DNA from: Candidatus Omnitrophota bacterium
GTDB taxonomy: Bacteria; Omnitrophota; Koll11; Aquiviventales; Aquiviventaceae
Assembly (NCBI GenBank): GCA_023247285.1
Contig: JAHFGU010000004.1
Span: 1 to 31,100 of the forward strand
Reading direction: 5' to 3'
DNA length: 31,100 bases
Part shown: in pieces, positions 1-9,734 of the stretch
Position numbering within the stretch: position 1 is the first letter of the stretch
Layout of the letters: every line of letters starts with the position of its first letter
Notes under the pieces: model-generated
Databases searched by the model: none
Told to the model about the DNA's origin: nothing
The model's input: only the letters and a program-made list of their open reading frames with translations
Made by a program: the position numbers and the translations under genes

Positions 1-104
1 GCCGGGGCCAAGGTCCGCCTCGCGGACGCGGATGACGCGACCGTCACCGACACCTCGGCCAACGCCTTCCTGGTCAAGCCCTTCCTCCAGGTGACCAGCC
101 CGGC
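1..104 (+). repeat. Copy 1 of a nearly identical ~104-bp segment (copy 2 at 2116-2219)
   Basis: Bases 1-104 match 2116-2219 with a single visible difference (ACC versus ACG in a Thr/Thr codon pair). Similarity falls sharply just after both copies. The corresponding segment near 4210 is much more diverged. This indicates recent duplication or gene conversion involving unit A and the unit upstream of the window. Confidence 0.85.
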
Positions 105-3100
105 CGGCAACGAAGCCTGGATGGTGAGCGCCAGCCACGCGATCACGTGGACGGCCATCGGGTCCAACGTCTCCAACGTGGAGGTGGCCTACTCGAAGGA
201 CAGCGGGGCGACCTACTCGGATGTGATCTTCGCCTCCACCCCCAACGACGGCACCCAGGCCTGGACGATCCCGGATGACATCCAGGCGACCAAGACCATG
301 AAGGTGCGCTTGCGGACCCTGCCGCTGACCGATCCCTATGCGGTGAGTGCGGTCTCCACCGGCCTGTTCCAGCTCATCGGCGGCCTGGAGATGAACATCC
401 CCAACGATACGACCGGCATCAAGTGGCGGATCAGCACGACCGCCAACGAGATCAAGTGGAACGCGACCGGCTCCATCGCGAACGTCCGGCTGGAGTACTC
501 GACGGATAGCGGCAGCGCCTGGGCGACGCTCGTGGCCTCCACCCCCTCGGGGGCGGGGACCGGCAAGACCTACGCCTGGAACATCCCGGCCAGCGCGCCG
601 CTCGCGAAAGACACGGTCCGCTTCCGGGTGTGCGACGCGGCCAACACGAACGTCTGCGATGTGGCCACCGCCGCCAGCTCGCTCTTGGCGAACTTCACCG
701 TGGCCCACCCGATGAACGGGGATGTCTGGGTGGCCGAGAACACCCACACGGTGGAGTGGAGCACCCCGCAGGCCGGCGTGCCGGCCACGGTCAAGCTCGA
801 GTCCAGCCTCGATGGCAGCACCTGGCTGCCGATCCAGGAAACGTACGGCACCGCCAATGACGGGATCGTCGCCAACACCGGCACGCAGAACGTCACCCTG
901 GGGACCGGGCTCTCGAACGCCGCCCTCGGGCGGATCAGCGACCCGGCGGATGCGGACAGCATCCTGGCCGGCACGCCCTTCAAGATCCGCGGCGACCTCA
1001 CCCTGACCGCGCCCACCACCGGGACCGAGTCCTGGGAGGTGGGCACGACCCATGCGGTGACCTGGACCAAGAAGGGCGCCATCAGCGCGGTCAAGCTGCA
1101 GCTGTCCACCGATGGCGGGAGCACCTGGGCCGCCCTGGTCGACGGCGACGGGGCCAACACCCAGAACCTCGATGTGACCGGATCCGGGCCCACGTACACC
1201 TTCACCTGGAAGGTGCCGGATGTGGCCGGGATCCTCACGACCACCGCCAAGCTGCGGGTCATCGACGCCAACGACGCCACCGTGCTGGACGCCTCGGATG
1301 CCGCCTTCACGCTCAAAGGCCGCGTCCAGCTGGCCACGCCCAACGGCGGCGGGACGCTGACCGTCGGCGTGCCCTACGCGCTCACCGGGACGGTCTTCGG
1401 CCCCATCACGAGTGTGAACCTCTACCTCTCGCTCAACGGGGGGCTGACCTACGCCCAGCTGCCCAGCGGCAACTGTGACGCGGTCGCCACCAGCCTGGGG
1501 GCCTTCAGCTGCAACTGGAACGTCCCCGACCAGCTGGGCACGACCGCCAAGATCAAGGTCGCGGACGCGGCCAACAGCCTGGTCTTCGATGAGTCCGACA
1601 GCGTCTTCGCCATCAAGGGCGGGGCGACGATCACCGCCCCGGTCTCCGGCAACATCTGGTACGCGGGCAGCGTCCAGAACCTCGTCTGGGACCGCAGCGG
1701 CTCGATTGGCAACGTCGACCTGGCCTACAGCGTCAACGACGGCGCCTACCAGACCATCGCCAGCGGCGTGCCCTCGCCGCTGGCCACCGGCAACATCTAC
1801 GCCTGGACCCTGCCGACCGACGCGATCGTCTCGGCCAACGTCAAGCTCAAGGTCGACGGGGCGAACCTCACCGTGCCGGCCATCTCCCCGGCCTTCACGG
1901 TCAAGGGGGTGCTCACCCTCCAGTACCCGGATGCGGCCGGCATTGAGCGGACCCTCGGGGACACCCTCGCGGTGACCTGGACCGCCGCCGGCGACATCGG
2001 GCCGGTCAAGGTCGAGTACTTCGATGGGACCGGCTGGGCGACGCTGACCACCACCGCGCCCCAGAACGGCCCCTACAACCTCCTCCTCGATGCGCCCAAC
2101 ACGACCATCGCCACCGCCGGGGCCAAGGTCCGCCTCGCGGACGCGGATGACGCGACGGTCACCGACACCTCGGCCAACGCCTTCCTGGTCAAGCCCTTCC
2201 TCCAGGTGACCAGCCCGGCGGGGGCAGAGGAGTGGGTCGTCAACTCGGCTCATCCGGTGACCTGGAACGTCAAGGGTTCCAATGTGTCGAATGTCGAGAT
2301 CCGCTACTCGAAGAACAGCGGCACCTCGTATGACGACGTGATCTTCGCCTCCACCCCCAACGACGGCACCGAGGTCTGGACGATCCCGGATGACATCCGC
2401 ACCGTCAAGGACATGAAGATCAAACTCTCCACGCTGCCGGCGACTGATCCCTACGCGGTCACCGCACTCTCCACCGGCCTGTTCCAGATCGTCGGCGGCT
2501 TGGAGATGGTTGTGCCGAATGATGCCGCCGGCATCAAGTGGCGAATCAATACGACCGCCAACGAGATCAAGTGGAACGCGACCGGCTCGGTGGTCAATGT
2601 CCGCCTGGAGTACTCGACGACAGGCAGCGGCGGCCCTTGGTCGCCGATCGTCGCGTCCACGCCATCCGGGTCAGGCTCCAACAAGACCTACGCCTGGAAC
2701 ATCCCAGCGAACGCGCCGATTGCCAAGGACACCGTGCGCATCCGCGCCTGCGACGCGGCCAACACGAACGTCTGCGATGTGGCTATGGCCAACAGTTCGT
2801 TCCTGGCCAACTTCACCATCCTGCATCCTCTGATCGGAGAGGTGTGGGTGGCCGAGAGCAGCCGCGATATCGAATGGACCACGCCTACGACCGGCGCGCC
2901 GACGAATGTCAAGCTCGAGTACAGCTTGAATGGCTCGACATGGCAAACGATCACGACGTCGACCCTGAACTCCGGCCTGGCAAGCTGGACGCTGCCGACA
3001 GGGCTCTCCTCATCAGCGAAAGTCCGCATCTCCGACACGCTGGACTTCGATAGCGCCATGGAAAGCTCCGCCTTCAAGATCCGGGGTGACCTCAGCCTGA

Positions 3101-6100
3101 CCGCTCCGAACACCGGGACGGAATCCTGGGAGGTCGCGACTTACAACGCCATCACCTGGACCAAGAAGGGCGCGATCAGCGCGGTCAAGCTGCAGCTGTC
3201 CACCGATGGCGGGACGACGTACGCCGCGCTCACCGATGGGGAGAGCCCGCCGCGCGACACGCAGAACCTCGATGTGACCGGGGCCGGCCCCGCCTACACG
3301 TTCAATTGGAAGGTGGCGGATATCCCCGGGATTACAACCACGCAGGCGCGGGTCCGGGTGGTCGACGCCAACGATGCCACGGTACTGGACTTCTCCGACG
3401 CCAACTTCATCATCAAGGGCCGCGTCCAGCTCTCAACCCCGAACGGCGGCGAAACCCTCACAGTCGGCGTGCCGTACACGGTCACCGGGACCGTGTTCGG
3501 TCCGATCACCAGCGTCAAGCTGTACTACTCGACGGACGGCCTAACCTTCACCACCCCGGTCGAGGGCTGTTCGGTGGTTGGCGTGGCCGGCGGAACCTTT
3601 AGCTGCAACTGGAGCGTGCCGGATGCGATCGGCACGAGCCTGAAGGTCAAGGTCGAGGATGCGACGAACCCATTGGTGTCTGACACGTCGGACGGCACGT
3701 TCGCGGTGAAGGGCACCGCCACCCTGACCGCGCCGGCCTCCGGCGCGATCTGGTACGCCGGGCAGTCGCACCAAATCCGGTGGGACCGCAATGGCACGAT
3801 CGGCAACGTGGACCTGTTCTACTCGGTCAACGGCGGGCCGTCCCAGACGATCGCGACCGGCATCGCGTCAGTCAACCCCAGCGGCAACACCTTCGACTGG
3901 ACCCTGCCCTCCGACCAGATCGTTTCGGCGAATGTCAAAGTGAAGATCAACGGCGTCAACCTAGTCGCGCCGGTGGAATCAGCCGCCTTCACGGTGAAGG
4001 GCAAGCTGACGCTGACGTACCCTGACGCCGCCGGGATCGCGCTCACCCTTGGGGACACGCTCAGCATCACCTGGAACGTGGCCGGCGACATCGGCCCGGT
4101 GAAGGTCGAATACTACGACGGCGCCGCCTGGTCCACGATCACGACGACGGCACCGCAGGCCGGCCCCTACGGGCTGCTGCTGGATGCGCCCAATACGACC
4201 ATCGCCACCGCCGGCGCGAAGGTGCGCATCTCCGATGCGGATGACGCGACGGTCAATGACGAGTCGGCCAACGCGTTCCTGATCAAGCCGCTCCTCCAGG
4301 TGACCGGCCCGGCGGGCGGCGAGGCCTACGTGGTCAACTCAAGCCAGACCATCACATGGAACAAGAAAGGCAGCAACGTCACGAATGTCAAGGTCGAGTA
4401 CTCCAAGAACGGCGGGGCGACCTTCAATGACGTGGTGGCCGCCTCGGTGTCGAATGCCGGCAGCTACCTCTGGCAGCCGATCCCGGATGACATCCAGGCG
4501 GTGGCCAACATGAAGGTGCGCGTCTCCACGCTGCCGCTGACCGATCCCTATGCCGTGAGCGCGGTTTCGAACGGCCAGTTCAAGATCGTCGGCGCGCTGA
4601 CCCTGACCAGCCCGCAGGCCACGGACAAGTGGGGCGTTGGCACCGCCCGCGACATCAAATGGCAGCGCACCGGGTCTGTCTCGAATGTCCGCTTGACCTA
4701 CTCGACCGATGGCGCAACCTACAACCCCATCGTCGACAGCTATCCGGGCGGCAACGGCGACACCGGCTATCCGTGGACCGTCCCGAACGTGGCCGGCATC
4801 GTGTCCAACACGGTCACCGTGCGGATTTCCGATGTAGCGGACTCCTCCGTGAGCAGCCTCTCGCCGCAGTTCAAGATCGTGCCGTCGTTCACCCTCACGA
4901 CGCCGACGTTGGATCAGCGGCTGCCGGCCAGCCGGCCGTTCACCCTCACTTGGACCCGGTTGGGCCAGAATCCCACGGTGAACCTGTACTACTCGAAGGA
5001 CAACTTCGCCGGGGCCGGCATCCCGATCTCCCTGGGGCTGTCGAACACCGGCAGCTACCTCTGGAATGTGCCGGATGACCTGTCCGATACGGTGACCGTG
5101 CGCGTGGCCTATCCCTCCGATGAGACCGTGTTCGATGATTCCGACGCCTTCAAGGTCGTGCCGGAGTTCACGGTGGTGGCGCCCAACAGCACATCCGACA
5201 AATGGTCCGTGGGGACGAGCCAGGCCATCCGGTGGACCTGCTCCAGCGCCAACGTGCCGCTAGTCAAGATTGAATACTCGATCAACGGCGGCAGCACCTA
5301 CCCGTTTGTCATCTCGGCGACCGCGCCGAACACGGGCGCGGTGGACGCGGAGCGGTCCTTCACGTGGAACCCGGTGCCGGACGTGATCACCAGCCAGTTC
5401 AAGGTCAGGGTGACCGCGACGACCGATCTCCAGGCCTTCGACGAGTCGAACTCCAACGCGAAGATCAAGGCCTTCTTCCACCTGCTGACGCCCAGCAACG
5501 GAGGGATCGTCATGGAAGCGGCCAGCACCTACGGCATGACTTGGGACTGGGACGGCACGGTGACCGACGTCCGCCTGGATTACTCGCTGGATGACTTCGC
5601 CACCACGACGACGATCGCCGCCACCACGCCCAATGACGGGGCGTATGACTGGACCGTGCCCGACGCGATCTCGACCACCGTCAAGGTGCGCGTGCGCAGC
5701 ACGACCGATGTGGACGCCTACGACATCTCGGACGCGGCGTTCAAGATCCAGGCGCACTTTGATCTGACGACGCCGAATGGCGGGGAGCTCTTCCCGATCG
5801 GGTTCCCGCGCAATATCACGTGGCACACGAACGGGACCGTAGCGTCCGTCAACTTGGTGGCGTACTCAACGCTGGGTGCCGGCGACCCTGGCTTCCCGTA
5901 TAGCTCCTCCAGCCCCTACACGATCGCCTCGGGCCTGGCGAACAACGCCAATGCGGATACCGCCTACGCATGGATGGTGCCGGATAAAGCCTCGCCCAAT
6001 GTCCGCGTGCGGGTCATCAATACCGCGGATGCCGCCGTGACGGATGAATCCGCCGCCAGCTTCAAGATCCAGGGGTCGTTCACGATCACGTACCCCAACG

Positions 6101-8586
6101 CGGCCGGCGAAGTGCTGACCATCAGTGATCCGGCGACCATTACCTGGTCGCCCACGGGCAGCTCGATCACGCAGGCGAAGATCAGCTACTCGACCGCCGG
6201 GTCAAGCGGTCCATGGCAGCCGGTGACGGAATCAGAGGGCACCGCCAACGACGGGATCGTGGCCAACGACGGCAGTTTCACCTGGACGGTGCCGGATGTT
6301 CTGGCGCCGACCGGGATGCCGAAGACCAACCTGTTCCTGAAGATCGAGGACCCGAACGACTCGACCGTGCTGGATCTCTCGGACAATCCCTTCAAGGTCC
6401 AGGGCCGCTTCACCTTCGTGACGCCGGCCGGCGGGGAGCGCTGGGTCGTGAACGAGAACCACCTGGTGAGCTGGATGACCAGCGGGACGATCAAGAACGT
6501 GAACCTGACCTACTCCCACGACAATTTCACCTCGACGTCATTCATCACCAACAACCTCCCCAATGCGCCCGGACTCAGCACCTTCAACTGGCTGGTGCCG
6601 GATAACGTCTCCGCCACCACCAAGCTGCGCGTGACCGACGCCAACGACACCAGCGTTACGGCCGATTCGAACGTGTTCAACCTCGACTACTACTACGTGA
6701 CCTTCGCGATCCGCGATCTCTTGAGCAATGCCATGATCGATACCCTGACCGTCAGCGGGGCCAGCAACGGCAACCTCTTTCTCTGGGCGGAGTCGGCGCT
6801 CAACGCCCCGGTGGTGAAGGGCCTGGCCGCCGGGCCGTGGACGACGACCTGGTCGCAGAGCAAGTACGGCGATCAGTCGGCCAGCTTCGTGGCCGACCGG
6901 GACCAGACGGTTACGGTGCTCATGGAAACCAAGGTCGTGCACGTGTGGGAGGCGATCACCGACCTCGCGTACAGCGCCTCCACCGACACGGTGAGCATTT
7001 CCTCGACGCTGCGGCGCGACGGGATCACGGTGAACGGGGCCGGCTCCTGCGAGATCAAGTTCTTCATCCCGGGCAACTCCACGCCGGTCAAGACCTTCCT
7101 CGACACCAACCCGCCGGATGAGAACGGGTTCTACGGCTTCACGTGGACCCCGCCCACCGGCTTGAACGGCGGCACGGTCTATAACGTGGTGACGAAGGTC
7201 GGGATGCTGACGACCGGCGCCACGATTACCACGCCGCGGACGTTCACCGTCGCGCAGGAGACCGCGTTGCAGGGCGTGAAGGACACGGTGGCCCAGCAGC
7301 TCGACAAGCCGCTCTCGCAAGTGGAGAGCGCGGTGACCGGCGCGGTGAGCACGAAGCTGGACAATCAGACTTCGCAGATCAATACGCAGTTAACACAGCA
7401 GCAAAACTTTATCGCGGATTCGCTGACCACGCAGTCGAACACGTTGAACACCGCGCTGACCAACCAGTCGGACACGCTCAATACCAAGCTGAACGATCAG
7501 AAGGCTGCGCTCGATACCAAATTGGACGCGCAGAACACCACGATCACCGGCAAGCTGAACGAGCAGTCCAGCGCCATCAACACGACCCTGGTGAGCTTTG
7601 AATCGAAGGCGGACCAGAAGCTGACGCAATTTGAGCAGCGCAGCACCGCCCAAATCGATACCATGCAGGTTCAAACGACGGCGCAGTTGAGTAACCTGAA
7701 GAAGGGCGTGGACGCCGGCGTCTTTGACATCAGCACCGCCAGCGAGGGGCTGCAGATCACCGCGGAGCATTCCGCCGCGACCAGCAAGCAGTTCGCCGGC
7801 CGGCTCATGATCCCGAGCGCGGTGCTGCTGGGCGAAAAGGATGTGAAGCTCATCTACCAGGCCGACGAAAATCTTGAGCCGTACCTGACGGTGATCACGC
7901 GCAACAGCTCCGGCGAGGACGTGAAAACGATCGATAAGCAGCTCATGGAGCCCAACTCGGACCGGCCGGACATGTATGAGTACACCATCGATAAGATCGC
8001 CACCCCGCCGTACACCCCGGGCAAGGTGGTGACCGTGCTCGTCGAGGCTAAGGTCTTCGAGTATGAAGTGGATCCTGAGAAGAAGGGGCAGGCGGTGAAC
8101 AACCTGGCGGTCGGCGCCTTTACGGTCGAGTCCACCACGCTCACCAGCCTGGAAGGCCTCGTAGCCGGCCAGGCCGGCGTCAAGAGCGTTGCGACGAATA
8201 CCCTGGTCGCGGTTCAGGGATTGCAGGCGATCATGGGTGCCGGCGACAGCGGCACCATGCTGGACATGCTCACCCATATGTCGAAGCAAGTCGACAAGGT
8301 CCCGGCGGAAATGAAGAAGGCCGTGCTGAACGCCCAGCAGGGTCCCACGAACGAGATGCGCAACGCGCTCAACACGGTGGCGGAGCAGATCCGGACGCTG
8401 GCCGGGGACAATATGGGCTTTGATTTCTCCCAGATCGTCGGCAAGGCGCTGACCGAAAACTCGACCCTGAAGGACATCCGCAAGAAGTCGGATGAGGTCC
8501 AGGGGGCCACCGAAGTCATGCAAATCATCATGGAGCGCAAGCTAGGAGGCGTGGATGATCCGGTCGTGCACGAAGTCATCGAGTAA
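1..8586 (+). CDS. Giant repetitive surface/exported-type protein, 5' partial
   Basis: The reading frame is open from base 1, so the gene begins upstream; 2861 codons are visible. The GTG at 91 lies inside a repeat and is not a credible start. About 22 domains of roughly 90-110 residues follow one another, each with a 'P-x-G-G/x-x-W' opening, an 'ITW' or 'VTW' strand, a 'V-x-L-x-Y-S' strand, a 'W-x-V-P-D' strand and a final 'F-K-I' strand. This resembles the bacterial Kre9/KNH-like or Ig-like beta-sandwich family. After about 6690 comes a non-repeat beta region, then an 11-residue-periodic coiled coil (7357-7719), then an alpha/beta and helical C-terminus with no sorting motif or membrane segment. 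The stop overlaps the next gene. Family knowledge suggests a long extracellular fibre or adhesin; export route and ligand are unknown. Protein recognised by architecture only. Confidence 0.9.
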   Translation, partial: AGAKVRLADADDATVTDTSANAFLVKPFLQVTSPAGNEAWMVSASHAITWTAIGSNVSNVEVAYSKDSGATYSDVIFASTPNDGTQAWTIPDDIQATKTMKVRLRTLPLTDPYAVSAVSTGLFQLIGGLEMNIPNDTTGIKWRISTTANEIKWNATGSIANVRLEYSTDSGSAWATLVASTPSGAGTGKTYAWNIPASAPLAKDTVRFRVCDAANTNVCDVATAASSLLANFTVAHPMNGDVWVAENTHTVEWSTPQAGVPATVKLESSLDGSTWLPIQETYGTANDGIVANTGTQNVTLGTGLSNAALGRISDPADADSILAGTPFKIRGDLTLTAPTTGTESWEVGTTHAVTWTKKGAISAVKLQLSTDGGSTWAALVDGDGANTQNLDVTGSGPTYTFTWKVPDVAGILTTTAKLRVIDANDATVLDASDAAFTLKGRVQLATPNGGGTLTVGVPYALTGTVFGPITSVNLYLSLNGGLTYAQLPSGNCDAVATSLGAFSCNWNVPDQLGTTAKIKVADAANSLVFDESDSVFAIKGGATITAPVSGNIWYAGSVQNLVWDRSGSIGNVDLAYSVNDGAYQTIASGVPSPLATGNIYAWTLPTDAIVSANVKLKVDGANLTVPAISPAFTVKGVLTLQYPDAAGIERTLGDTLAVTWTAAGDIGPVKVEYFDGTGWATLTTTAPQNGPYNLLLDAPNTTIATAGAKVRLADADDATVTDTSANAFLVKPFLQVTSPAGAEEWVVNSAHPVTWNVKGSNVSNVEIRYSKNSGTSYDDVIFASTPNDGTEVWTIPDDIRTVKDMKIKLSTLPATDPYAVTALSTGLFQIVGGLEMVVPNDAAGIKWRINTTANEIKWNATGSVVNVRLEYSTTGSGGPWSPIVASTPSGSGSNKTYAWNIPANAPIAKDTVRIRACDAANTNVCDVAMANSSFLANFTILHPLIGEVWVAESSRDIEWTTPTTGAPTNVKLEYSLNGSTWQTITTSTLNSGLASWTLPTGLSSSAKVRISDTLDFDSAMESSAFKIRGDLSLTAPNTGTESWEVATYNAITWTKKGAISAVKLQLSTDGGTTYAALTDGESPPRDTQNLDVTGAGPAYTFNWKVADIPGITTTQARVRVVDANDATVLDFSDANFIIKGRVQLSTPNGGETLTVGVPYTVTGTVFGPITSVKLYYSTDGLTFTTPVEGCSVVGVAGGTFSCNWSVPDAIGTSLKVKVEDATNPLVSDTSDGTFAVKGTATLTAPASGAIWYAGQSHQIRWDRNGTIGNVDLFYSVNGGPSQTIATGIASVNPSGNTFDWTLPSDQIVSANVKVKINGVNLVAPVESAAFTVKGKLTLTYPDAAGIALTLGDTLSITWNVAGDIGPVKVEYYDGAAWSTITTTAPQAGPYGLLLDAPNTTIATAGAKVRISDADDATVNDESANAFLIKPLLQVTGPAGGEAYVVNSSQTITWNKKGSNVTNVKVEYSKNGGATFNDVVAASVSNAGSYLWQPIPDDIQAVANMKVRVSTLPLTDPYAVSAVSNGQFKIVGALTLTSPQATDKWGVGTARDIKWQRTGSVSNVRLTYSTDGATYNPIVDSYPGGNGDTGYPWTVPNVAGIVSNTVTVRISDVADSSVSSLSPQFKIVPSFTLTTPTLDQRLPASRPFTLTWTRLGQNPTVNLYYSKDNFAGAGIPISLGLSNTGSYLWNVPDDLSDTVTVRVAYPSDETVFDDSDAFKVVPEFTVVAPNSTSDKWSVGTSQAIRWTCSSANVPLVKIEYSINGGSTYPFVISATAPNTGAVDAERSFTWNPVPDVITSQFKVRVTATTDLQAFDESNSNAKIKAFFHLLTPSNGGIVMEAASTYGMTWDWDGTVTDVRLDYSLDDFATTTTIAATTPNDGAYDWTVPDAISTTVKVRVRSTTDVDAYDISDAAFKIQAHFDLTTPNGGELFPIGFPRNITWHTNGTVASVNLVAYSTLGAGDPGFPYSSSSPYTIASGLANNANADTAYAWMVPDKASPNVRVRVINTADAAVTDESAASFKIQGSFTITYPNAAGEVLTISDPATITWSPTGSSITQAKISYSTAGSSGPWQPVTESEGTANDGIVANDGSFTWTVPDVLAPTGMPKTNLFLKIEDPNDSTVLDLSDNPFKVQGRFTFVTPAGGERWVVNENHLVSWMTSGTIKNVNLTYSHDNFTSTSFITNNLPNAPGLSTFNWLVPDNVSATTKLRVTDANDTSVTADSNVFNLDYYYVTFAIRDLLSNAMIDTLTVSGASNGNLFLWAESALNAPVVKGLAAGPWTTTWSQSKYGDQSASFVADRDQTVTVLMETKVVHVWEAITDLAYSASTDTVSISSTLRRDGITVNGAGSCEIKFFIPGNSTPVKTFLDTNPPDENGFYGFTWTPPTGLNGGTVYNVVTKVGMLTTGATITTPRTFTVAQETALQGVKDTVAQQLDKPLSQVESAVTGAVSTKLDNQTSQINTQLTQQQNFIADSLTTQSNTLNTALTNQSDTLNTKLNDQKAALDTKLDAQNTTITGKLNEQSSAINTTLVSFESKADQKLTQFEQRSTAQIDTMQVQTTAQLSNLKKGVDAGVFDISTASEGLQITAEHSAATSKQFAGRLMIPSAVLLGEKDVKLIYQADENLEPYLTVITRNSSGEDVKTIDKQLMEPNSDRPDMYEYTIDKIATPPYTPGKVVTVLVEAKVFEYEVDPEKKGQAVNNLAVGAFTVESTTLTSLEGLVAGQAGVKSVATNTLVAVQGLQAIMGAGDSGTMLDMLTHMSKQVDKVPAEMKKAVLNAQQGPTNEMRNALNTVAEQIRTLAGDNMGFDFSQIVGKALTENSTLKDIRKKSDEVQGATEVMQIIMERKLGGVDDPVVHEVIE
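91..2205 (+). repeat. Super-repeat unit A (seven beta-sandwich domains, 2115 bp)
   Basis: Seven consecutive domains recur in the same order in the next unit. Equivalent points are the GTG codons at 91, 2206 and 4300, each inside the phrase 'LLQV' or 'FLQV' before the next domain, giving periods of 2115 and 2094 bp. Bases 1-90 are the tail of a preceding unit, so the array continues upstream. Confidence 0.85.
2206..4299 (+). repeat. Super-repeat unit B (seven beta-sandwich domains, 2094 bp)
   Basis: Domain by domain this parallels unit A: for example 'TGTESWEV', 'FGPITSV', 'DAPNTTIATAGAKVR' and 'NVCDVA' recur at matching positions. The third domain is the most altered, with unit A carrying extra residues including 'GTANDGIVAN'. 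A single further domain of the first type follows from 4300 (same 'TLPLTDPYAVSAVS' phrase), after which the repeats diverge from the seven-domain order. Confidence 0.85.
7357..7719 (+). repeat. Eleven hendecad (11-residue) coiled-coil repeats
   Basis: Eleven consecutive 33-bp units each begin with a hydrophobic residue and mostly end in T-x-K/A/Q, e.g. 'LTNQSDTLNTK', 'LNDQKAALDTK', 'LDAQNTTITGK', 'LNEQSSAINTT'. Eleven-residue periodicity is the signature of nearly straight or right-handed coiled coils rather than heptad coils. The DNA copies are diverged, so this is an old, selected periodicity. Confidence 0.85.
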
Positions 8587-9454
8587 GCGCTGCGCCGGCT
8601 GGCCGGTGGTTGGCTGGATTGCGCTGCTGGCCGCCATGCCGTCCGGCTGGGCCCAGGCGCAGGCGCCTGCGCCCGAGCGCGAGCCGGTGACCCTGAGCGT
8701 GGTCGTCGTGAACCCGTCCGAAGACAAAACCAAAACCATCCCGGTCCGGATGGACCTCCCGCAGGAAATCGCGCCGGGCGACGTGCTGGATCATGGCGAG
8801 CTGACGCTGGAATACGACGACGACCACAAGCTCTATTACGTGTTCAAGGACAGCGTCGAGCTGAAGCCCAAAGAGACGCGCGTCTTCAAAGTGATGCTGA
8901 AGGATAAATGGTTCGTGCCGCAAGGGCAGCTGGACCGATTCACCAACTATACCAACCTTCTCCTTGGCCGCCTCAAGAACACCGAGTTTTACGCCTCCGC
9001 GGCCCAGCTGGGCGCGGAGATCCTCAAGAAGCTCACGGACATCCAAACAACGCAGAACGACGAATCGCTCAGCCGCAAGTCGCGCATCGGCGCCTACCGC
9101 CGCCACCTCCAGGTCTTGGCGTCGGTCGAGGCCGACTTAGCGCGACTGGAGAAGCTGCTGACGTTCACCGGCGGCCCGCCGGTCCCGGAGATGCTGGAAG
9201 AATCACCGCTGAAGTCGGACGCGCCCTCCAAGACGACAACGTGGCTGATCATCTTCCTGATCGTGATTTTCATCGGGCTGCTGGGCGGGCAATTCTTCTT
9301 CACCTGGCAGCGCCGGGCCAGCGCCCAGGACGTGCAGCTGGTCCGCCAGGCTACCTTCGCGCCGGTCCGCCAGGGGGCTCCTCGACCAACACCTGGAACC
9401 GGGGCCCCTGGCCCGACGGCGGCTCCCCGGCCCCCCTCCAAGGCCTCCCCGTAA
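8555..9454 (+). CDS. Exported, C-terminally membrane-anchored protein of unknown function
   Basis: The 299-residue product has a signal peptide (about residues 1-36, hydrophobic 'WIALLAAMPSGWAQA'). A beta-rich region follows (about 42-120, 'MDLPQEIAPGDVL', 'LYYVFKDSVELKPKETRVF'). Then come helices (about 125-205), one transmembrane helix (about 229-250), and a short Pro/Ala-rich tail predicted to be cytoplasmic. An AGGAGG at 8544-8549 sits 5 bases before the ATG, inside the end of the giant gene; the two genes overlap by 32 bp and are surely co-translated. The family was not recognised. Position and topology suggest an inner-membrane partner or anchor for the giant protein, which is inference. 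Confidence 0.85.
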   Translation: MIRSCTKSSSKRCAGWPVVGWIALLAAMPSGWAQAQAPAPEREPVTLSVVVVNPSEDKTKTIPVRMDLPQEIAPGDVLDHGELTLEYDDDHKLYYVFKDSVELKPKETRVFKVMLKDKWFVPQGQLDRFTNYTNLLLGRLKNTEFYASAAQLGAEILKKLTDIQTTQNDESLSRKSRIGAYRRHLQVLASVEADLARLEKLLTFTGGPPVPEMLEESPLKSDAPSKTTTWLIIFLIVIFIGLLGGQFFFTWQRRASAQDVQLVRQATFAPVRQGAPRPTPGTGAPGPTAAPRPPSKASP

Positions 9455-9471
9455 CCGGCCTCATCGCGGAC

Positions 9472-9711
9472 ATGCTGGAAGTGGTGATCTTCAGTCCGCA
9501 GGCTGTCCTGTTCAGCGGCCAAGCCAAGCGCGTCATCGTGCCGGGCGAAGCGGGCGTATTTGAGATTGGGTCGTTCCACCGGCCGCTGGTCAGCCGCCTC
9601 CTGCCCGGCCTCATTGTTGTTGACGACCAAGCGATGCCCATCCAGCGCGGGGTCGTGAAAGTCCACCGCGACCTCGTGACCGTCCTCGCGGAACCTGAGC
9701 CGCCCAGCTAA
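9472..9711 (+). CDS. atpC: F-type ATPase epsilon subunit, beta-sandwich domain only
   Basis: The 79-residue product aligns by eye with the N-terminal beta-sandwich of F1 epsilon: 'LEVVIFSPQAVLFSG', then 'RVIVPGEAGVFEIGSFHRPL', then 'LLPGLIVVDD', 'RGVVKV' and 'LVTVLAE'. In this family the domain joins the gamma stalk to the c-ring. The usual C-terminal helical hairpin (roughly 50 residues, inhibitory in many bacteria) is absent; the protein ends right after the sandwich. The ATG at 9472 puts the family's first strand at residue 2; longer in-frame extensions overlap the preceding gene and have no homology. It lies in the upstream gene group, separated from the other ATPase subunits by the TPR gene and the riboswitch. 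No strong ribosome site is visible. Confidence 0.83.
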   Translation: MLEVVIFSPQAVLFSGQAKRVIVPGEAGVFEIGSFHRPLVSRLLPGLIVVDDQAMPIQRGVVKVHRDLVTVLAEPEPPS

Positions 9712-9734
9712 CATTCCGCCTTTCACGCAATCGC

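Noticed and set aside
1..8586. Repeats as a CRISPR array or mobile element
   Set aside because: The repeats stay in one open frame, are domain-sized and differ mainly as protein families do; there are no spacers, terminal inverted repeats or transposase.
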